The notes: a model not told the origin generated them from the sequence alone. A DNA stretch of 64,000 nucleotides from Isochrysis galbana (GCA_018136815.1 CM030935.1:6764095-6828094), one strand, 5' to 3'; positions 8,751-19,339 are shown, counted from the first letter of the stretch. Numbers and translations are program-made.

Positions 8751-10166
8751 CTAGGAGGTGGCCGCTGTCTGGACGTTGTCCGAGGCCAGGCCCTTGGGGA
8801 ACTTGATCTCGGAAAGCTCTTTGCCCATTCGGACTTGGTGATGGAGGGTGCGGTCGAGGAAGAAGCGGCTCCGAGCCCACTTGGTCACGTGCTCCTTCTC
8901 GAAAAACACACGGTAGTGCCAAACATTGCCGGCCCGAGAGAGGCCGCCGTTGAGAATGGCGTGGATTAGCTCGAAATCGTCGGAGTTCTTGTAGAGAGAA
9001 GCTACCTCATAGGGGGACATGTTAAACAGTTGGTCCCATGAGGCTAGGATGACCTCTCGCTCAGAAACATCCCCGGCGAGGCTTGGATCGACGGGATGCC
9101 GCCGAGTCGCCGGATTTGGAAGCGAGCGGAGGCCCGCGACGGTGGGTGGAGGTTGGGGATCAGAAACAGGCTTGACAGACGGGACAGGAACGGGTGTATT
9201 GGGTACGGGATCGGAAATCGGATTTGGCGGAACGGAGAACGGCGCGGCGGGCAAAGGTTGAGAAGGGAACTTGGCCGAGGCAGGGGGAGCACCGATGGAG
9301 TTGTCTCCTTCTTCCACAAGCGGTGGCGAAGTTTCGACTCGAGACGAAGTCGTAGTGCCCGCTTGGCCCTGTAGAATGTTGAGTATCGTGTTGAAGGTAG
9401 ACCCCACCTCTCGCTGAAATTCTTCGTGGCGCTGGGCGGCTTGGAGGGTAGAGGACTCGAGGCGGTCGACAGCGCCGCGGAGAGCCTCGATCTGGACTTG
9501 TTGGTCCATGATTTGGGCGGCGCCGACGGTGGCGGTCGGAGGTGGAACGACGTTACGTTTGGGGTACGAATACGTCGACGGGGGTGGAACAAACTCTTCA
9601 TATGGTGGGGGCTCGAAAGGAGGGAGGGACCGGACGGAACCCACATCATCTTCAGCACCAACCACAGAGGGATTGAGAGAGGAAGGAACACTTGGCAAAG
9701 GATCAGCGAAAGAAAGGAGAGGAAAGGCCACCGGTGGAGCAACGGACGAGGCTAGAGGACCCATTCCAGCTCCAGTTGACGGGGTGTGAGTAGAGGCCCG
9801 CGGAGGCGGCGGAACTTCGACCGTCGGCGCGGAGAGGCGAGAGGGGGGGAGAACTGGCTCGGAAAGGCTCTCCTTTGAAGAAGGGAGGGGTCCCACGAGG
9901 CTCTCTTCCCCAGGAGACTTCGACCCGAACAGTTCGGGAAGAGAAGAAGAAGAGACGGGCTCATGACGCGGGGACGATGAAGATTTCTCAAGGGAAGAAC
10001 TCGACGTGACGACCGGAGCCGAAGGCGCGAGCGAAGATTTTGTGCTTGTCAGAGCAAGGCTCATCTCACTCTTGGAGATGGCCTGCGAGGGCGCGCCGGC
10101 AGCTAGCGCGGAATGCGGTTCTTGCGGGGAGCTCATGGAGCTTTCCTCGGGGGTGACTACGGGCAT
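8751..10166 (-). CDS. Gag-like protein, N-terminal part (frame 1)
   Basis: The first convincing Met is at 10166 (MPVVTPEESSMSSPQEPHSA). The frame continues upstream but encodes hydrophobic low-complexity sequence that is probably leader. The N-terminal 350 residues are Ser/Pro-rich, followed by QALRGAVDRLESSTLQAAQRHEEF, a coiled-coil-like heptad stretch, and a C-terminal globular part (DQLFNMSPYEVASLYKNSDDF, KEHVTKWARSRFFLD) typical in character of a capsid region. It ends at 8751, where the reading frame passes to the 7401-8750 frame. The first 120 bases of this ORF and its leader recur at 52893-53160. Confidence 0.6.
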   Translation of the reverse strand: MPVVTPEESSMSSPQEPHSALAAGAPSQAISKSEMSLALTSTKSSLAPSAPVVTSSSSLEKSSSSPRHEPVSSSSLPELFGSKSPGEESLVGPLPSSKESLSEPVLPPSRLSAPTVEVPPPPRASTHTPSTGAGMGPLASSVAPPVAFPLLSFADPLPSVPSSLNPSVVGAEDDVGSVRSLPPFEPPPYEEFVPPPSTYSYPKRNVVPPPTATVGAAQIMDQQVQIEALRGAVDRLESSTLQAAQRHEEFQREVGSTFNTILNILQGQAGTTTSSRVETSPPLVEEGDNSIGAPPASAKFPSQPLPAAPFSVPPNPISDPVPNTPVPVPSVKPVSDPQPPPTVAGLRSLPNPATRRHPVDPSLAGDVSEREVILASWDQLFNMSPYEVASLYKNSDDFELIHAILNGGLSRAGNVWHYRVFFEKEHVTKWARSRFFLDRTLHHQVRMGKELSEIKFPKGLASDNVQTAATS

Positions 10167-10519
10167 GGTGATCGACGCACGACGCACGACGCACGGAGGG
10201 CGCGGAAGTGTGGAAGGAGGCTTGTGGGAGGTGGTGGCAGGCGACTGGGGGTGGCTCAGGCGCGTGCTTGGCTGGTATTGACTCGTTGACTCGGGGTATA
10301 GACTCGGGAACTCGGGGGGACTCGCTTGGGAACACGGTGGGACTCTGTCGCATTCGCGATGTCTCAGAGGCAAAAAGAAATAACAGTAAAAGAAAAACAG
10401 TAAACAGTAAAAAGAACAGAGGAAGAAAGAAGAAGAAAAGTGAAAAAGAAGAGAAAAAAACCCAGAGTATATAGGGCGGTTCTCAGCCCTTCCCATCGGC
10501 CCTATGGCTACGTAAACTC

Positions 10520-10592
10520 TCACGTGGCATAGTGGTTCAACCCACCGCCTCCACCAACCTTTTGCTCTGGGTCGCGAGTTCGAGTCCGGACG
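10520..10592 (+). other. tRNA-like Pol III A/B-box pair
   Basis: TGGCATAGTGG (10526-10536) fits an A box and GAGTTCGAGTCC (10576-10587) fits a B box, 40 nt apart. The T-stem does not pair well (about two of five pairs), so this is not a functional tRNA. It may be a tRNA-derived SINE head or a tRNA fossil. A similar A-box stretch (GTGGCGCAGTGGTCGACCCA) occurs near 47388 without a clear B box. Confidence 0.35.
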
Positions 10593-10629
10593 GAGCGCTC
10601 TGCAGTTCGAGCCCCGCTCCTTCTCCTCT

Positions 10630-10800
10630 CCGATCTTCTTCTACAGTTAAATTCCACACTCTTCTTCTACCATTAAAAATTCCACGCTCTTCTTCTACGG
10701 TAAAAATCCTGCCTCTTCCTACTGTTAAAATCCTGTCTTCCTACCGTTAAAATTCTGCACTCCGTCTACCGTTAAAATCCTGCCTCCGTCGCCTTGCCAA
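10630..10800 (+). repeat. Degenerate tandem repeat, CTTCTAC(N)GTTAAAATTC type
   Basis: Six or seven imperfect copies of a unit of about 25-30 bp built from (T)CTTCTACNGTTAAAATYC. It lies in the leader/LTR part of the gypsy element. Confidence 0.75.
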
Positions 10801-10927
10801 GACATTTCCTCTGCCTTCCTGCCAGCTTCCTTGCCAGTTCCTTCCGCCCCGGTTTCCCGCTTGTCTGCAAATCGGTTTCACCGCATTACGACCAAGCTTA
10901 GTGGGGAAACTCCTCGTCCAGTTCCGT

Positions 10928-11060
10928 TACCCGAAAATCTCGTTCATCTCGTCGGGCCCCAGGGCCATCTCGTTCATCTCGTCGGGCCATCAAGGCCATC
11001 TCGTTCATCTCGTCGTCGGGCCATCAGGCCATCTCGTTACATCTCGTTCATCTCGTTACA
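10928..11060 (+). repeat. Short tandem repeat, ATCTCGTTCATCTCGTCGGG
   Basis: Several imperfect tandem copies of ATCTCGTTCATCTCGTCGGGCC units between the Gag leader and the conserved LTR segment. No coding signal. The next stretch to 11825 is purine- and G-rich on the plus strand with runs of six or more G, and I see no gene there. Confidence 0.75.
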
Positions 11061-11824
11061 ATCCAAGCTGCGGCTTTGATTTCCACAGACTCGACGAAGT
11101 TGCTACAAAAACACTCACAAGAAACCCAAACCCCAACGACCTTGGGCTCAGAAAACCAACGTAAACACTCCGGAATCATACGATAAACAAACCCTCCCCG
11201 TGCGACAAAGGCTGAGGTCGCGATCGCTCGTCATGCGCGAAGAAATACGGAAAGAGAGCGCAAAACTACGCAAACGAAGGGTTCAAACTATCGTTAAAGT
11301 GAAAACTCGTCCGCTGAAGCCAACGCGGAGGGTCGAGGAGAGGTCCAAACTCGCGCGGGGGGAAGAAGGCGATGTGCAGAGAGACCTTCTAGACAAGCGA
11401 CGAGCAAGGGGCGACGAAACAAGACGCGAGACGCGGGGCGCGTGCCATTCGTTCTTCCTTTCTTTCACCGAAAACGCGGCGAAACTAACGTTAAACATCG
11501 GTACCCCCTCCGCGAGAATCGCGAAGAAGAACGGACGAGATGGAGGCAATCATCGAAGGAATCGCGAGAGGAATCGAAGCGAGGGGGGGGAAACAGCGCG
11601 CGCGGGGGGGGGAACGAACGACGGCCGGAGGAAACGAACCGCGCGCGGAGGAGAAGAACCTCGCGCGGGGGGGGGGAATAATATAACGGCCGGAGGCGAC
11701 GGATGGCACGCCGAGAGGAAGAACCTGCCGCGGGGGGCGAGGGACCGAGGGCACCGCGGGGCAGCGTGGGAGGGCGCGAGGGTGATCTCGGAGCGAGATC
11801 GCGTCCTTTCCCTCGCGGAGCGCA

Positions 11825-12180
11825 GAGAGACCCCCACGGAACATCCTGGGACCGGAGAATGTTTTGGACGAAACTTCCCTCCGTCGGCCGAGGAGAGGAG
11901 GACGGAGAGAGAGAGAGAGAGAGTCTCGCAGAGCAACTGCGGAACGAGAAGTCGAAGTCATGCCGGTTTATTACCTTAAACGAGCCAACAATTATAGTAA
12001 CAGCAAAAACAAAATTCGAATCGCAAATTTCGAGACCAAAATCTGCAAACCTGGACTTGAGACCATGGGGAATCCGAATCTGTGTGTCTTGTGCGTCAGT
12101 GGCAACACGGGGAACTGTTCAATTGTAATTGTGAGCGCGTACCTTACACGAATATTCATGCCTACAGCCTTCAGATGGGC
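11825..12180 (-). repeat. Conserved LTR/5' segment of the gypsy element, copy 1
   Basis: Nearly identical to 53485-53847 (only scattered substitutions over about 355 bp), and both copies end at the same base, where the minus strand reads TGTTGTATTCCTGCCC. An LTR normally starts with TG, so 12180 is taken as the outer 5' LTR border. The flanks beyond it differ (minisatellite here, unrelated sequence at 53848). The inner LTR border could not be fixed. Confidence 0.7.
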
Positions 12181-13072
12181 AGGAATACAACACCAAGAGA
12201 CAGTCCCATCGTCAGGAAGAGACAAAAACAAAACCATCCGCGCCCCCCCCTCCTTCTCCAAGAGACAGTCCCATCGACGGGAAGAGACAAAAACAAAACC
12301 ATCCGCCCCCCCCTCCTTCTCCAAGAGACAGTCCCATCGACAGGAAGAGACAAAAACAAAACCATCCGCGCCCCCCTCCTTCTCAAAGAGACAGTCCCAT
12401 CGTCAGGAAGAGACAAAAACAAAACCATCCGCGCCCCCCCTCCTTCTCCAAGAGACAGTCCCATCGTCAGGAAGAGACAAAAACAAAACCATCCGCGCCC
12501 CCCCCTCCTTCTCCAAGAGACAGTCCCATCGACAGGAAGAGACAAAAACAAAACCATCCGCCCCCCCCCTCCTTCTCCAAGAGACAGTCCCATCGTCAGG
12601 AAGAGACAAAAACAAAACCATCCGCGCCCCCCTCCTTCTCCAAGAGACAGTCCCATCGTCAGGAAGAGACAAAAACAAAACCATCCGCCCCCCCCCTCCT
12701 TCTCCAAGAGACAGTCCCATCGTCAGGAAGAGACAAAAACAAAACCATCCGCGCCCCCCTCCTTCTCCAAGAGACAGTCCCATCGTCAGGAAGAGACAAA
12801 AACAAAACCATCCGCCCCCCCCCTCCTTCTCCAAGAGACAGTCCCATCGTCAGGAAGAGACAAAAACAAAACCATCCGCGCCCCCCTCCTTCTCCAAGAG
12901 ACAGTCCCATCGTCAGGAAGAGACAAAAACAAAACCATCCGCCCCCCCCCTCCTTCTCCAAGAGACAGTCCCATCGTCAGGAAAAGACAAAAACAAAACC
13001 ATCCGCGCCCCCCCCCTCCTTCTCCAAGAGACAGTCCCATCGACAGGAAGAGACAAAAACAAAACCATCTAA
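12181..13072 (+). repeat. 64-bp minisatellite, about 14 copies
   Basis: Units start with CAAGAGACAGTCCCATCG at about 12192, 12259, 12322, 12389, 12448, 12513, 12577, 12641, 12704, 12767, 12832, 12894, 12959 and 13025. Each unit is followed by (T/A)CAGGAAGAGACAAAAACAAAACCATCCGC and a poly-C tract whose length varies (unit 63-66 bp). The array begins exactly at the LTR outer border. Open frames across it on both strands are by-products of the repeat and are not genes. Confidence 0.95.
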
Positions 13073-13229
13073 AGTACGCCCCCCCCCCTTAGCCCCTTAG
13101 CCCCTTCGTCGGGAAGGGACAAAAACAAAACCCCTGAGAGAGGGAAGGTAGTAGAGTAGGCGATGGGGGGCGGCCGGTGAAGCCTCGCGGCGATCCGGCG
13201 GCTTAACGGGAAAGACTATAGTCTCTCTC

Positions 13230-15670
13230 ATGCTCTGTGAGGGATTGCGTGGGGCGGCCGAGGCGGGATCTCCGGAAGCCGAAGAGGAGGGCTCCAACAG
13301 CACTCCTGTGCCACGCACTGTGCCGAGGGAGGACACACAGACTGAGGAGAGAGAGGCGAGCGGGCTCGAGCCTCTCACCACAGAGCAGGCGAAAGAGCTG
13401 ATCGAAGAGATTGAGGGCCTGCGTGCGGCCGGCGTGTCGCGCGAGGCATGGAAGCATGGTTGGTTCATTGGGTTCTCAGTTCGACGGCCCACAGGGGCCA
13501 AGTCGTCGCGCGGGGCGCCTCGTGGCGATCTCAACGTTGTCGACCCGCGTGACGGAGCGAAATACGCGTCGGTGGTCTCAATCAAGAGGAAGCTTGGGCT
13601 CATGGAGGCGGTCGAGCGGGTAGAACAGGCGCCGCGCCGTGCCGCCGTGGAGTATGAGGAGGTAGCATTGGCGGCGAGTGGCCAACTCGATGTGGCGGGA
13701 AAGCCACGCCGGTCGCGTGCGCAGGTGTGCCATGGTGCGGCGTGCACTAGGCCGTCGTGCGCGCTCACGTCGCTGCGCCACTGAGCGGGCCCTCGCAGCC
13801 CGGCCGCTCTCGACGGTTGGCTGAGCCTCCCGCTCCACCCTTCGTGCGCGTTCCCAGATCAACTATGCCGAGTCACCCGTGCTGACGCCCCGCCTGGTCG
13901 ACATGGTTGTCCAGCAGCTGAGCGGCGCAGAGCGCGACGAGTCCAAGGCGGCCGAAGAGGCCCACACCGCCACGATGCCGCTGCGGGGCGTCCTGTGGAT
14001 CGCCGAGCACGTCTCGCAAGACTATCACGATCTTCTGGCGCCATCGTCGTCCAAGAAACTCAAGGGGATGAGTGGCAGCGCCTCGCGGATTAAGGTGGAT
14101 CTATTGCCGCTTACACCAACGCGCACCGCGCTCGCGGCGCTGCTGCGGCAGGGTAGGGTGCGCCGGTGGCTCGCCGTCGTGGCAGACGGCGTCCTTCCGC
14201 CGGCCACCACGGCCGAGGGCGCGCTCTCGCGGCTGCTGCTGCACACGCTCCAGGTCGACGAACCAGGCGAGCCGCCGTGGCAGCTTGGCGGGCGGCCGCG
14301 CGGCGCCGCGCCACCACACGGTGCTGATGCGACCGACCTGGCTGCTGCTTGGGGCCAGGCGTCGGCTAGCGCGGCCGGCCTCGGCGAGAATGGTCAGCCC
14401 ACGGCAACCGCTTCCGGCATGATCCCAGCGGAGGCCGCCTCAGATGCCAGCGGCGGGGACGGCGGCACCGGAGCGCCCGCGGCGAGCGCGTGCGAGGCAG
14501 CCGCCGAGGGCCAAGTACCGGCGCGCGTGGTGCTGAAACTCCGAGGCTTCGGCAAGTGGGCGGAGCTACAGACCGCTCGGAAGAACGAGGCAAGCAGCAT
14601 CGTGAGCGCCGACCCCACGGCGGGCGACGGCACATCTTCGCGCCGCGCGGCCTCTGTAGTGGCGGCACGCCTCGCAGCGACCATGGCGGAGATTGAGAAC
14701 GAGGACGGCCCAAACGACAGCGAGGGTGAGAATGGCCGCCCTCGGCGGCGAACAGCGTCACGTCGCCACGGCTCGGATGACGACGACTACTCCGATGGCG
14801 GCAACGAGGAGGACAGCGGCGCGGACGAGAGCGACGAAGACTACGAGAGCGAAGGGCGCCGTGACGCCAAGACGGCGCGGCGCGCTCGCGGCGCGGGCGG
14901 AGGGCCTCTGATCGAGCGGTACGTGGCGGTCGATTCTCTGCGCGGCTGCTTGCCGGTTGCGCTGTACGACTCCTCAAATTTTGGTCCGCCGCCGGGCTGG
15001 GACGAGCAGATCATCGAGGGTGGTCGCCGGCCAAAGAAGCGGTGGGTCTTCTACTCGGAAGAGGACGTAGAGCTCCATGTGTTTGAGCGGTATGTGCCGT
15101 GCCGCAGCCTCGCCGCGCTACACCCGTGGCCCGCTACGTCGCACGCGTCGCTTGCCTGCCGCCTTACTTTGCTCCGCATGCCCTGCGTCATCGACCAGAC
15201 GCGGCGACCTGGAGGACGCGCTCGAGCGTGACCAGGTACCGTGGGGCGCACCCGGCACAGGCGGTGTGGGGCGCAATGGCACGGGCGGCTCCGGGTTGGA
15301 CGGTTCGCCTTGGCTCGGCCAGATTGTCGGCGGCGAGTGGCAGGTTCGCTCACGCGCTGCGAACCGCGCGGTGCGACACATCCTCGGGCGGCTGCAAGAC
15401 CGCGGGCTGCTCTCGATCGTGCCACCCTCGCTCTCGGGCAAGGCGCACGAGCTGGTGGCCATCAACAACCACTACGCAACAGGCGAGCCGTTTGCGGTCC
15501 AGCGGCGCGAGGAGGAGAAGGCTGAGCGGCGCTCTCGCAAGTCCCGCGAGCGGGCGGCGCACGAGCCTGCGGAGGGTGAAGAGGGCGATGGCCTCGCCGA
15601 GATTGAGAAGGAGCGTCTGCGGAACATGGCGCGGAACAAGGAGCTGCTGAGGCAGCTTGGACTGGCGTGA
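13230..15670 (+). CDS. Nuclear protein with MBD-like domain, three exons
   Basis: Gene model: 13230-13724, 13858-15089, 15199-15670 (732 residues). Intron 1 (133 nt) starts CAG|GTGTGC and ends TTCCCAG. Intron 2 (109 nt) starts G|GTATGT and ends GACCAG. Phases (0 and 2) agree and the joins remove two frame changes. Residues about 75-125 (GWFIGFSVRR, GDLNVVDPRDGAKYASVVS, KRKLGL) resemble a methyl-CpG-binding (MBD/TAM) fold with the pattern GW-x-R-x-G-D-x-P-G-S-L, but this is a weak, motif-level match. The middle carries an acidic Ser/Asp/Glu tract (about residues 420-480) and the C terminus is a charged helix (RREEEKAERRSRKSRERA). A chromatin role is inferred, and the identity is otherwise unknown. 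Confidence 0.65.
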
Positions 15671-16255
15671 GCGCGGCCGCGCACGGCGTGCCGCGCCTTT
15701 TCAGAAGCGCACTCTCCCCCTTGCAGTGCAGCCGATTCTGTTGCACGTAGGCAATGATCGCAAGGGGCACTGGGGTAGATCGGGTGGAACCGCATCACGA
15801 CAAGGGAGATCTTGCTGCGCCCGATGTGTGTTGGTGGATGGCACGAACAAGCCTGGCCTCATGTCCTGGAGCGCCGCCGAGGCCTAGGACACACGAGCTC
15901 AGGTCTAACAGCTGTTTCAGTGCGCTTCTTGATGTGCGTGCGTCGCTTGTGCTGTCATTACGCTGTCGCACTCCTAGATGGAGGCTGGTCAAGGGCGTTC
16001 CTCCTACCTTTCTCCCACCGCCGGTGCACGCCCCTTGGCTCGCATTTTTCCAACGGAGCATGAGACCACACTCTGTCGCCGGGGCCTTCGAGGCCGAATG
16101 GGCATCTTCGCCGGCCTCTGGTGCGAATATCAATGATTGCTTCAGTGCTAGTGTTGCTGCGGTATTGTCCTAGGGTTGCACATGCTTCCTCTCCCCCATT
16201 CTCCACTTGCTCATGTGATGCGACTGACTTTGTGTTAGTGTTACGTGCTTGTTGC
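15671..16255 (+). other. Downstream region, no gene recognised
   Basis: Follows the stop codon of the MBD-like gene. Open frames here are short and show no domain or coding character. The first few hundred bases are likely 3' UTR. No clear polyadenylation signal was identified. Confidence 0.4.
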
Positions 16256-16340
16256 CACTAAGTTTATACTTGGTTCACCTATGGCGGGGGGCACGAGCCC
16301 TCCCCTCCCATTCTCCTGGCATGCCTTATGGCTTGCCAGG
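16256..16340 (-). mobile_element. 3' end of a palindromic-terminus element
   Basis: CCACTAAGTTTATACTTGGTT at 16256 followed by the G/C-rich GGGGGGCACGAGCCCTCC block and GGCATGCC is the inverted form of the ends at 22800-22955 and 34080-34224. Only this end is preserved here. Confidence 0.65.
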
Positions 16341-16459
16341 ATCAGACCGCGCTTGCTGGCCCACTCTCTCTGTGAAGGGTCGTATGGAGCTGTGGCTGTG
16401 GTGCGACTGGGTGTGAGTGGAGGATGAACTGTAACATGAGAAGTATGGCCCGATTGGAG

Positions 16460-17180
16460 CATGGGGGGGGGGACAACGAGGAGCCGAGGAAGCGCGCGGG
16501 GACGGCCGAAGACATGGGCGCGCTCTCGGCGCCATCACGGGGCGCAGCAGCACGAGAACGGGGACGGAGGACGGACAAGGGGGCACAGAAAAAAAAAACA
16601 TCTGAAGATTCTGGGCTACACACCTACTATACTAGGGTACTTCCCCATCCCTTCTGACATCGCCCTTGTCTTCCCATCCCTCCACCTCCTCCCCTGCCCC
16701 CCTTCGGTCCATTGTCTTCGGTGTCCGGGGTCCGGCTCGGGTGCACTACCACGAGCCTGGTTCAGAGCGCGGGTTCCGGGCAGGCCTGTTGTCGGTCTAG
16801 ACGAGGGGGCACAGAGGGCGCTCGAGCGGTGGCGCAGAGCGTAGTCAAGACACGGAGGGAAAACGTCACGCGCGGGGGGAAGGGAATCGCGCGGGAAAGA
16901 AATAGACAAAAGGGGGCCGGAAACTCAAGGAAGCACTCGGGGAGAGACGGGGGGAGGGGAGAGGGGGGAGAGGGCTTCCGCGGGGGAGTCGGGGAGAGGA
17001 GAGGAGAGGGGGGGCGGACCGATACGGGACGATACGGGAAAAAGGGGGAACTGCGGCGCGGCGACGGAGAGGGAGTCGCGCGGGGAGACCTAATAACGGA
17101 ACGTACGAGGGGAAAGTGTACAAGGGCCCCCCTTTACCCGCGACAACCCCCCCGATGCGAGAGCCGAACAAACAAATCTA
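16460..17180 (+). other. G-rich low-complexity stretch, no gene
   Basis: Purine-biased with many runs of 4-9 G (notably 16464-16473 and 16870-17060). No supported coding frame. The open frames seen are compositionally driven on both strands. Confidence 0.5.
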
Positions 17181-17340
17181 TCTGAGCATTAGTACCACTA
17201 CTCTCACTAGCCCGGTACTAACACGACAGCCCTCAGCGCACCTGCCCGTACACCTTGGCGCGTGCTGTTGTCACAAATACATACTCCTATGCACCCTTCC
17301 ACATCTCCCCCCTCGCAGGCCCCCGGCTCCCATTCTAACT
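17181..17340 (+). repeat. Dispersed repeat with GAGCATTAGTACY core, copy 1
   Basis: The segment GAGCATTAGTACCACTACTC...CACTAGCCCGGTACTAACACGAC matches the reverse strand of 54236-54395, and 48060-48240 shares the adjoining part. Class unknown. Confidence 0.55.
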
Positions 17341-17559
17341 CCCCACAAGTTAAAATGAGGGAAAACCCATTGAGGCGGTCCGGTCGACGCCGGCCGACTC
17401 TCCGGGAAAAAGCACCGGGGGGGGGGGGAGGAACCTCTCGTCAAAAAAGGAGAACGGCCCTTACAGCTCGCGCCGCGAGCGGTCCTCGAAGAAATAAATG
17501 ACTGCGCCCCCCGATATCTGCCACAGGGACGTCTTGAGCCACTCCCTTCTTCTCGCCTC

Positions 17560-18080
17560 TCCTGTCGCCAGCCGCCCCCCTTCGCCCGTTTGCTAACGCA
17601 AACGGGGCTCGTTTCTCACCACACTCCATCGGGGGGGGTGCAAATCCCCCCCTCTCCCTCGTTCCATTCTCTTCCGCCCCGGTCCCTGCGGCGCGTCGCC
17701 ATGCGGCGCGCCATGGCCTGCTCTCAGAGGTCCTTCAGGGGCGCCCAGAGGGCCAGCAGGGCCAGCTCAGGGGGCAGTGGAGGCTGGGGCTCAGCCCCTG
17801 GCCCCCCTGCCTCTCCCTCGCTCGCCTCGCTGGCCTTGGGTGCCGCCCTGAGGCCCCTGTCTGCCTGGCGACCAGGGATGGGGGGGGGAGTCAGTACGAG
17901 AGCAGGCCCATGCGGGCCTGGGAGTGCGGCTCGCGGCCCGCGCCCACTAGGGGTCTGGGCTGATTTGATGAGTGCCCTGCCCCTGCCAGAGGGCAGGGGC
18001 TGGGGTTGAATGTACGGGCCCACCCCGGGGGGTGTCCGCGATGGAAAGAGGGGGGCGCGAGGCCCCCATTGACCCCCACT
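17560..18080 (+). repeat. Repeat cassette shared with 33600-34030
   Basis: The block around GGCCAGCTCAGGGGGCAG and GGAGGCTGGGGCTCAGCCCCTGG, with the following CCTGCCTCTCCCTCG, closely resembles 33880-33960. Both copies precede runs of C or G and contain a short GC-rich open frame with no recognisable product. In the 33.6-kb copy the cassette continues into the palindromic 3' end at 34224, so both probably belong to that element family. Confidence 0.6.
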
Positions 18081-18171
18081 TATAAAAGTAGGTTGCCGAT
18101 GCGAGAGCCGATGTCGGGGCGGCGCACGCATCGCAGAAGGCGGGGAGAGGGGAGACGGGGCCGATAATGAT

Positions 18172-18418
18172 TCAGGCGGAGGCATGGGCCCAGGCGTTGG
18201 TGGCGTAGCGGACGCATGCATCGAGCTTGCGCTTGGGGAGCCACTTCGTTAGGAAATCGGCCGCCACGTGTTCTGTGCCGACGTGGCGGAGGGCGACTTC
18301 GCCGGCGGCAACGCGCTGGAGGAGCGTGTGGTATCGGCGCATGAAGTGGGGCGCGCGAGAAGGGGCCGATCGCAGCGAGCCGACGCCCCAATGCGCTCGA
18401 CGCTCCACAGCCACTGGG
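18172..18418 (-). pseudogene. Ty1/copia RNase H C-terminal fragment
   Basis: The minus frame reads HFMRRYHTLLQRVAAGEVAL then RHVGTEHVAADFLTKWLP. This matches the end of copia RNase H (RRYHxLxExVxxGEVxLxHVxTExxxADxLTK). No RT precedes it. The reading is interrupted at 18419 by a hAT-type MITE, and the sequence beyond the MITE does not continue the domain clearly. A decayed remnant. Confidence 0.75.
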
Positions 18419-18868
18419 CAGTGATGGTGCATCAGTTCATCAGCTGACACCAACTTCGAGGCTGTTACTGATATCATAGCTGATATAAGCTAATGGACCT
18501 CATCAGCTGATATCACCTCAAAGGCCCTGAGCGAGCAGAATATCAACTGATATCAGTGGCTTGTGTATTTGCTGCAGAAGTAAATGCGACAAAACGTCAT
18601 CTTCCAAGCAATATGTGAGCGTCAAGTGGCTCAGGTGACAGTGTGTGGTCTGGGCGCAGTGCGGAGAGCCAGTTCGACTCCCATCCGACCTCAGTAAAAC
18701 TCAACTTTTTTGCACTTTTTTTTTGGATGTAGAAAGTAAAGGGGACTGGGTGTTTTGTTTTCTCCCCGCTCCAAGCTGCTGACAACTGATAACTGATATC
18801 AGTTATCAGCTCGAGGTGAGCTGATACTGATGTAAAAAACTGATATTAGTACTGATGCACCATCACTG
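18419..18868 (+). mobile_element. hAT-type MITE with perfect 8-bp target duplication
   Basis: It is 450 bp long. Both ends show a perfect 18-bp inverted repeat, CAGTGATGGTGCATCAGT. The 8-bp direct repeat CCACTGGG flanks it (18411-18418 and 18869-18876). An 8-bp duplication and a CAGNG-type end are hallmarks of hAT transposons. The interior has repeated CTGATATCAG palindromes near both ends, which may be subterminal transposase sites, and a tRNA-like A/B-box unit at 18620-18723. No coding capacity. Confidence 0.9.
18620..18723 (+). other. tRNA-like Pol III unit inside the hAT MITE
   Basis: A-box-like TGGCTCAGGTGA (18627-18638), B-box-like AGTTCGACTCC (18671-18681) and two T runs (18706-18711 and 18715-18723) that could terminate Pol III. 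The stems are degenerate, so this is not a tRNA gene. Confidence 0.4.
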
Positions 18869-18876
18869 CCACTGGG

Positions 18877-19339
18877 ACCCTCCACGCTGTGGGCAAGCTG
18901 CCGCTTCTGCCACCTTCACGCCGACAACCTGATCAAGCTGGACCAACAGAACCGCGCGTACGTGGACCTTGTGCTGCTGCCGCTCCTCCGGACGAAGCAC
19001 GTGGACTTGACGAGTGAAGCGATGCGCAAGCTGCACTTCGATCAGTACACCTTCCGCGGACGGTCCGTGGAGAAGGCGGTCACGTGGGGGATCCGAGTGC
19101 GCGCGTACCACACCTACTACTCCTACGCGGACGGCCGGATGCCCATCATGCTCTACCGCACATGGGACGATGAGGCGCCTCTCGCTGCTCGTTCCATGTC
19201 GCTCTCGCCGCCGTCCTCGCCCTCGCCCAAGCCCGCCTGCCCGCCTTCCTTTGCTGACGGGCTTCAGCCCGTCAGCCCCTCTGAAGTCGTCTCCTCCGCC
19301 GCGCCTGCCGCCGGCATGCCTCCTTCCTCATTGCCCTGA
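18877..19339 (+). CDS. Hypothetical open frame, 3' fragment
   Basis: An open frame without an ATG encodes about 150 residues: LWASCRFCHLHADNLIKLDQ, PLLRTKHVDLTSEAMRKLHF, YHTYYSYADGRMPIMLYRTW, then a Ser/Pro-rich tail ending at 19339. Codon use and lack of low complexity in the first 100 residues suggest a real but truncated gene. I do not recognise it. The frame is cut on the left by the MITE insertion at 18868. It could belong to a transposable element. Confidence 0.35.

Larger units (their letters stand above)
1..12180 (-). mobile_element. Ty3/gypsy LTR retrotransposon, nearly whole, left end outside the window
   Basis: One element read right to left: LTR-like start at 12180 (minus strand begins TGTTGTATTCC), leader, Gag (10166-7401), Ser/Pro-rich polyprotein with methyltransferase-like and protease domains (6830-2436), then RT, RNase H and integrase (2526 to about 138). 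The domain order protease-RT-RNase H-integrase is the Ty3/gypsy order. Gag and integrase carry frameshifts, so this copy is probably inactive, unless some are assembly errors. The 3' LTR would lie left of base 1 and cannot be seen. Part of the 5' region is duplicated at 52893-53848, which supports a dispersed family. Confidence 0.85.

Noticed and set aside
12181-13072. CRISPR array
   Set aside because: Unit and spacer are both conserved, there are no unique spacers, and the context is eukaryotic.
11864-13092. Long open frames on both strands across the minisatellite
   Set aside because: They exist because the 64-bp unit has no stops in several frames. The product is a simple repeat and shifts frame with each C-tract change.
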